Source: Nitrososphaerota archaeon
GTDB lineage: Archaea; Thermoproteota; Nitrososphaeria; Nitrososphaerales; CADDZS01
Reading direction: 5' to 3'
Assembly: GCA_021325255.1 (NCBI GenBank)
Contig: JAJPHP010000050.1
Span: 56,757-120,756 of the forward strand
Length of the DNA stretch: 64,000 bases
A program made the position numbers and the translations under genes. The notes under the pieces are model-generated. The model worked only from the letters and a program-made list of their open reading frames with translations. It had not been told where the DNA came from and ran no database searches. Positions 60,521 through 64,000 of this stretch are shown here, one piece after another (position 1 is the first letter of the stretch; the number at the start of each line of letters is the position of its first letter).

Positions 60521-61465
60521 ATGCAACTCGAAAAATTGAATTGGTTGAGGTCCAACCTTTACGTACCCCTCATCGGCGGTTACTGTGTCATCGTCCTGCT
60601 GACCTATGTTTACTTTGGCGTATTACTCCAGTCTGCTCTTGGAGTGATTTCTCTAGCACTCCTGCCTGTTACGATCGTATTAGGGCGCGCAAAGGAATTC
60701 CTCAGAGACTGGTCCCCCTTCCTGGCTCTCCTCTTATCCTATGAGGCACTGCAGGGAATCGCTGGTTCGCTGGCAAGTTCGAGGGGGATCTTGTCTGTGT
60801 ATCCATACGACAAGATGCTCTGGGGGATGAACCTAACGGGACAGATACAGCTTGCATTTTACTCCGAAGCGCTCACCGATATAGCTACCACACTCTACAG
60901 TCTTCATTTCCCGCTGGTGGCAATCCTGGCTACGCTACTGTGGTACTCAAACAGGTCGCACTTTCGTGGTTACGTATACGCTCTCTTAATCTCATCCTAC
61001 TTTTCCCTCCTAGTTTTCTTGGCAATGCCCACCGCTCCTCCGTGGTACGTCGGAGTGGCTTCGGACATCATTGCAAAACCATCGAGCTCGACCGCGAGCC
61101 TTGTTCCGTTCTTCTCCGCCATTGATAATCTTACAAAGTCGATCGAGTCGGACAAGTTCGCGGCTTTTCCGAGCCTGCATGCAGCCTACGCCCTACTCTT
61201 TGGGTACTATGCAACTAGATTGAGGTACGTCTACGGCCTTGTTGCGATCCCCGTAACGATCGGTATACTATTCTCCACGCTTTACCTGGGACAGCACTAC
61301 TTGATCGATCTTATCGGCGGAGGTGCAGTGGCAGCGTCTGCCATAATCATAAGCAACAGATACTTAGCTAGGGCGAACAAAGGGATTGGTGCTTTGGAAC
61401 GCAGACGGAAGGCGCTGCCGGGGATCAACCAGAGTATTGGGACCCCAGGCGAAAGTCCGATTTAG
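60521..61465 (+). CDS. PAP2-superfamily membrane enzyme (Aur1/inositol-phosphotransferase-like)
   Basis: A 314-aa polytopic protein, six or more spans. The PAP2 active-site elements are KFAAFPSLHAAYALLFGYYA (PSxHA motif with His) and LYLGQHYLIDLIGGG (H-x3-D), with S and T ahead of the His; the first KxxxxxxRP motif is not obvious. TAPPWY (about 170) and YSLHFPLVAILATLLWY are typical of the Aur1/Ipt1-like PAP2_3 group, which moves phospho-headgroups between lipids. Probably a lipid headgroup or archaeal phospholipid enzyme in the membrane. Confidence 0.8.
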   Translation: MQLEKLNWLRSNLYVPLIGGYCVIVLLTYVYFGVLLQSALGVISLALLPVTIVLGRAKEFLRDWSPFLALLLSYEALQGIAGSLASSRGILSVYPYDKMLWGMNLTGQIQLAFYSEALTDIATTLYSLHFPLVAILATLLWYSNRSHFRGYVYALLISSYFSLLVFLAMPTAPPWYVGVASDIIAKPSSSTASLVPFFSAIDNLTKSIESDKFAAFPSLHAAYALLFGYYATRLRYVYGLVAIPVTIGILFSTLYLGQHYLIDLIGGGAVAASAIIISNRYLARANKGIGALERRRKALPGINQSIGTPGESPI

Positions 61466-61927
61466 GGCTAACAACTTCTTCTCCGAATATGTAAGAAGTA
61501 AAAGAAAGAGAAAACTTGTACCAGGTTACTACCCCGATCCTTGTCAGAGCGCGATCTAAAAATGTGGCAGATTCCAGACGAGCTCCACTTTCGCCGTCAA
61601 GCCTCGGCTAGCCGTTCCGCATCCACAATCGCCTTCAAACCGAGCGTTCGCACGCTCGCGTGGAAAGGCACAGGGTGTAATTCCAATTCAGAGTTTTCGC
61701 TTCCCCCACGCATGGGTTTTTCATATATATCTGTAGTCAGTAGAGAAAGATTGTCCGCCTGAATCAATTACGGGGCAAGGCGGATGATAGTATCAAATGC
61801 GGTACCAATACATTTCCCTCAAAGTTGTAGCTTATAATGGAAGTAAAGAGCCCATGTCAAGTATCTACCTTGCTGAACGACAGATAAGCAGACTCATCGA
61901 GTAGTAGAAGGTGCGCGAGCGTACAGA
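61466..61927. other. 462-bp intergenic region before the cysteine-synthase-like gene
   Basis: A TTATAAT box at 61832-61838 faces the cysteine-synthase-like gene, 90 bases before its TTG. A CGAGCGT/ACGCTCG hairpin occurs around 61640-61660. A 73-codon frame (61541-61762) and a 38-codon opposite frame show no family and are not accepted. Confidence 0.35.
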
Positions 61928-63496
61928 TTGCAGAAAACGGAACCCAGCGATTCTGATCCAGTGAAACAGGCATCAAATGCGGACTATATGACAGTGAAGA
62001 CTTTCCTTGAAAACATCGGCGCACCATTCTATGATTACGAACGTCAAATGCCTGTAAACGGAACTCCTGTTCTCGAAATCACAAATCAGGTCTCCGAGTA
62101 CTCTCAGAAGGGAGGGATCGCCCACAAGACAAGATTCTTTCTGAAGGAAGAATACAGAAACCCCCTGACAAACTCCGTGAAGGGGCGCGCTGTTGCTTCG
62201 ATGGTGCTCAACGGCATCCGCAGGGGAGAAATCTACAAACCAACGGGAGAAAAGAAGATGTGGATCGAGCCGACTTCGGGCAACACTGGAAAGGGGCTCG
62301 CAGAGATTGCAGAACTGTTGGATGTGGAATTCATCGCGGTGTTCTCCCGACTCGACGTCTCAGAGGATATAAAGCGAGTACTGGTCAGATTCGGCGCGAA
62401 AATGATTACGATCGGGAGCGAGTACTCACTTCAAGATCTGGAAGGACTCGCGAAGAAGAATGGCAAGACCGTCTGCTACTACTGGGCAATGCCGGGCGAA
62501 ATAAGCAAGGAATCTGAGTCAATCTTTGCAAAGAGCCTCGAGAGGGTTCGAGAGATTGAAGGAACTAGTTCGAGGGACGGCCAGCATAGTCAGGAACCAA
62601 CAGTCAAGAATATCAATCCCGATTTCTTTGTGCAGAACGTCCTAACTCCTGCAGCCGAGGCGCTTCGCTCGCCACTCGTAGCTAGAATACAGAAGGGAGA
62701 ATTTTCCGAGTTGAAGAGGGAAGCTGCTCACGAAATACCTGAACTGAATGACTCATCTTACGTTGTCGGCTTCCTCTGCCCACAGGGTAACACTTCCATG
62801 GCTGTCAACACTCTATTCAGCCAGCTCGGATTTGAAAATGTGTGCAGTATCAACGGCGGAGTTGACGAATTGAAAAATTCTCTCGGAAAAGATGGCAGTG
62901 CAGGAACTCTTGGGAGTGGCGAGAGCACGACGGAGTTTTGTCCTCTGCCGGGCTCTTCGATTTCGAGCAGCAGCATCGACTTTGTTAACAGGTTGGTGTC
63001 TGAGAATCCAGAGGAGTACTTTACGTTCATGCAGTACGAAAACGTCGAGAATGTTAACGCACACCTCCTGACTACAGGCCCAGAGATTGAACGGCAGATA
63101 CCGGACCTCGGCGCAGTCGTGTGTACCTTCGGAACGGGCGGAACTGCGACTGGGCTCGCAAGTTACTTCGCAAAGACCGGCGTGAAGGTCTATACTGCGT
63201 TCCCAGTAAGGCCGGTGGAGGGAATTAGGACACTCCGTGGAGCTGAGGGATTGGAATTTTTCAAGCCGGAGGAGTACGGGGGAATCATCGAGGTGGACAA
63301 CGCAGCGGTAGATCGCGCCCTGAGATATTTCGTTGAAAGCGGATTGAATGTTGGACCGAGTACTGCCGTGGCAATTGAGGCGGCCAGATCATTACGAGAA
63401 GCCATGGGCGAGAGGTCGTCAATCGCGATCATAGCCGCGGACGGCATTGAGAATTACAAAACGGAGTACTCAGCCCTGCTTCGGGCCAGGAACTGA
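61928..63496 (+). CDS. Cysteine-synthase-fold PLP enzyme with an internal rhodanese-like insertion
   Basis: A 522-aa protein, about 170 residues longer than CysK. N-terminal part: PLP Lys in PLTNSVKGRAVASMV (K85), substrate/phosphate loop EPTSGNTGKGLAEIAE (117-121), and FGAKMITIG. C-terminal part: NAHLLTTGPEIERQIPDLGA, the Gly loop FGTGGTATGLASYF (402-406), GPSTAVAIEAARSL (S478) and AADGIENY. In normal CysK these halves join at the NP..H..TTGPE region; here residues about 190-365 are inserted. The insert holds a rhodanese-like core, CPQGNTS (C284-S290) followed by LGFENVCSINGGVDEL. Possible role: sulfur transfer coupled to cysteine or thiocysteine chemistry. The start at TTG 61928 or ATG 61988 is not settled. 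Confidence 0.87.
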   Translation: MQKTEPSDSDPVKQASNADYMTVKTFLENIGAPFYDYERQMPVNGTPVLEITNQVSEYSQKGGIAHKTRFFLKEEYRNPLTNSVKGRAVASMVLNGIRRGEIYKPTGEKKMWIEPTSGNTGKGLAEIAELLDVEFIAVFSRLDVSEDIKRVLVRFGAKMITIGSEYSLQDLEGLAKKNGKTVCYYWAMPGEISKESESIFAKSLERVREIEGTSSRDGQHSQEPTVKNINPDFFVQNVLTPAAEALRSPLVARIQKGEFSELKREAAHEIPELNDSSYVVGFLCPQGNTSMAVNTLFSQLGFENVCSINGGVDELKNSLGKDGSAGTLGSGESTTEFCPLPGSSISSSSIDFVNRLVSENPEEYFTFMQYENVENVNAHLLTTGPEIERQIPDLGAVVCTFGTGGTATGLASYFAKTGVKVYTAFPVRPVEGIRTLRGAEGLEFFKPEEYGGIIEVDNAAVDRALRYFVESGLNVGPSTAVAIEAARSLREAMGERSSIAIIAADGIENYKTEYSALLRARN

Positions 63497-63570
63497 AAAA
63501 TAATCTCGGAAAAAGCGCTATTGCGGAAGTAGTTCCGCCATATAATTGCCAAGGGGTAACGCTGAAGGCA

Positions 63571-63798
63571 TCATATTCGTCCAGGGCGGGACTCGTCCTC
63601 GCCCTCCTTCTTTCTCTCCTTTTCGGGGACGACGCTCTTCTTCGGGATATAGTTCCTATCAGCAATCCACGAACCGTACAACTTGGAGCATCCTTCGCAA
63701 CGAACGGAATGGTCGCTATAGTAAAGCACGTTTGATCCGCAATTGCTGCACTTGTCAAAAACACCTCTTTCTTTGATGGGTGTCGCTCTCTGAACCAA
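63571..63798 (-). CDS. Small zinc-ribbon protein (75 aa)
   Basis: Short protein with DKCSNCGSN (C17, C20) and RCEGCSKLY (C34, C37), CxxC-x13-CxxC, followed by a basic/acidic tail rich in Lys and Glu (PEKERKKEGEDESR). It resembles archaeal zinc-ribbon proteins near the N-terminus. The start is TTG with no clear ATG. A purine-rich leader (63816-63850, GAAA repeats) precedes it and a TATA-like CTAAATAG lies about 85 bp upstream. The gene converges on the cysteine-synthase-like gene, 74 bp between stops. Function unknown. Confidence 0.6.
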   Translation of the reverse strand: MVQRATPIKERGVFDKCSNCGSNVLYYSDHSVRCEGCSKLYGSWIADRNYIPKKSVVPEKERKKEGEDESRPGRI

Positions 63799-64000
63799 AT
63801 TTCGATGATTCCACGCTCGCTCTCTTTCTTTTTCTTTCTTTCTATCTTTGCTCTCAAGCTTCTCGGCAAGTGCTATTTAGGTTTGAGCTTTTGTGTGCTG
63901 TGTTGCACGATTCAAGCACGTAGTCTACTAATTTTGTCTCAAGTGTGCTTGTACTGAGGCGCCCAATCTCACGGCATGTCAGACGACAGGAATTGGAGCA
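63799..64000. other. Right window edge
   Basis: About 200 bp upstream of the zinc-ribbon gene, including the purine-rich leader. No gene start is supported to the right within the window. Confidence 0.3.

Noticed and set aside
60436..60744. 102-codon rightward frame upstream of and inside the PAP2 gene
   Set aside because: Overlaps the first 220 bp of the PAP2 gene in another frame and has no domain.
61541..61762. 73-codon rightward frame
   Set aside because: No signature and lies in an intergenic region with promoter-like sequence; Ser/Arg-rich composition is typical of chance frames.
63810..63855. GAAA/CTTT-rich tract as a microsatellite or origin element
   Set aside because: Short and imperfect; best explained as a purine-rich leader of the zinc-ribbon gene.
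1..64000. CRISPR arrays, insertion sequences, integrases, phage genes, rRNA
   Set aside because: No regularly spaced repeats, transposase or integrase motifs, terminal inverted repeats or rRNA-like sequence were seen in either strand.

Overview
The window looks like a chromosomal segment of an archaeon, most plausibly a heterotrophic member of the Thaumarchaeota/Nitrososphaeria or a neighbouring lineage. This lineage call is inference. The support is archaeal-type families (archaemetzincin, Tfx-type regulator, DUF355 adenosine-specific kinase, PadR-controlled DrrAB exporter), TATA-like boxes about 25-40 bp before start codons with little Shine-Dalgarno signal, frequent TTG/GTG starts, and secreted proteins built as membrane anchor plus Ser/Thr-rich linker. 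No rRNA, tRNA, CRISPR array, transposase or phage gene was recognised.

Layout. (1) 1-8.6 kb, minus strand: a branched-chain-amino-acid-type ABC uptake module (LivM cut by the window edge, LivH, anchored binding protein), an asparaginase-fold protein with altered catalytic motifs, and a large repeat-bearing surface protein. (2) 8.8-25.5 kb: archaemetzincin, then a catabolic island in which a peptide-type binding protein (DppA) and its permease/ATPase set (DppBCDF) flank a DUF917 protein, two HyuA-type and one HyuB-type hydantoinase/oxoprolinase subunits, two amidohydrolases, a nitroreductase and a small DUF6092-like protein. I read this as import and ring opening of cyclic amides or modified amino acids and peptides; the substrate is unknown. 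(3) 25.5-31 kb: a ParB-like protein with a C-terminal NTF2-like domain, a proline-iminopeptidase-like hydrolase, and a PadR-DrrA-DrrB exporter operon. (4) 31-44 kb: housekeeping and stress genes: GNAT, site-2 protease with CBS pair and a chagasin-like tail, adenosine-specific kinase, CBS protein, Hsp20, UbiB-family kinase, aldo/keto reductase, DUF309, a protein with an HELCN motif, VOC protein with a basic tail, DUF72, and Y-family polymerase. (5) 43.8-54.4 kb: a 52-residue zinc ribbon, an anchored PQQ-type quinoprotein, a GT-C glycosyltransferase, a Tfx regulator, a tiny zinc-finger ORF, a CitE/HpcH-type lyase, and a membrane pair resembling the DUF4129/DUF4350 parts of MoxR-DUF58 loci. (6) 54.5-64 kb: two MFS exporters, a second DrrAB-type ABC exporter, a PAP2/Aur1-like enzyme, a cysteine-synthase-fold enzyme split by a rhodanese-like insertion, and a zinc-ribbon protein.

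The most unusual signals are fused domains: cysteine synthase with an internal rhodanese, site-2 protease + CBS + chagasin-like, and ParB + NTF2-like. There is also a set of perfect inverted repeats at promoters, three of them with exact 7-3-7 geometry, upstream of the liv binding protein, hsp20 and parB-like genes. Two intergenic stretches hold candidate structured RNAs.
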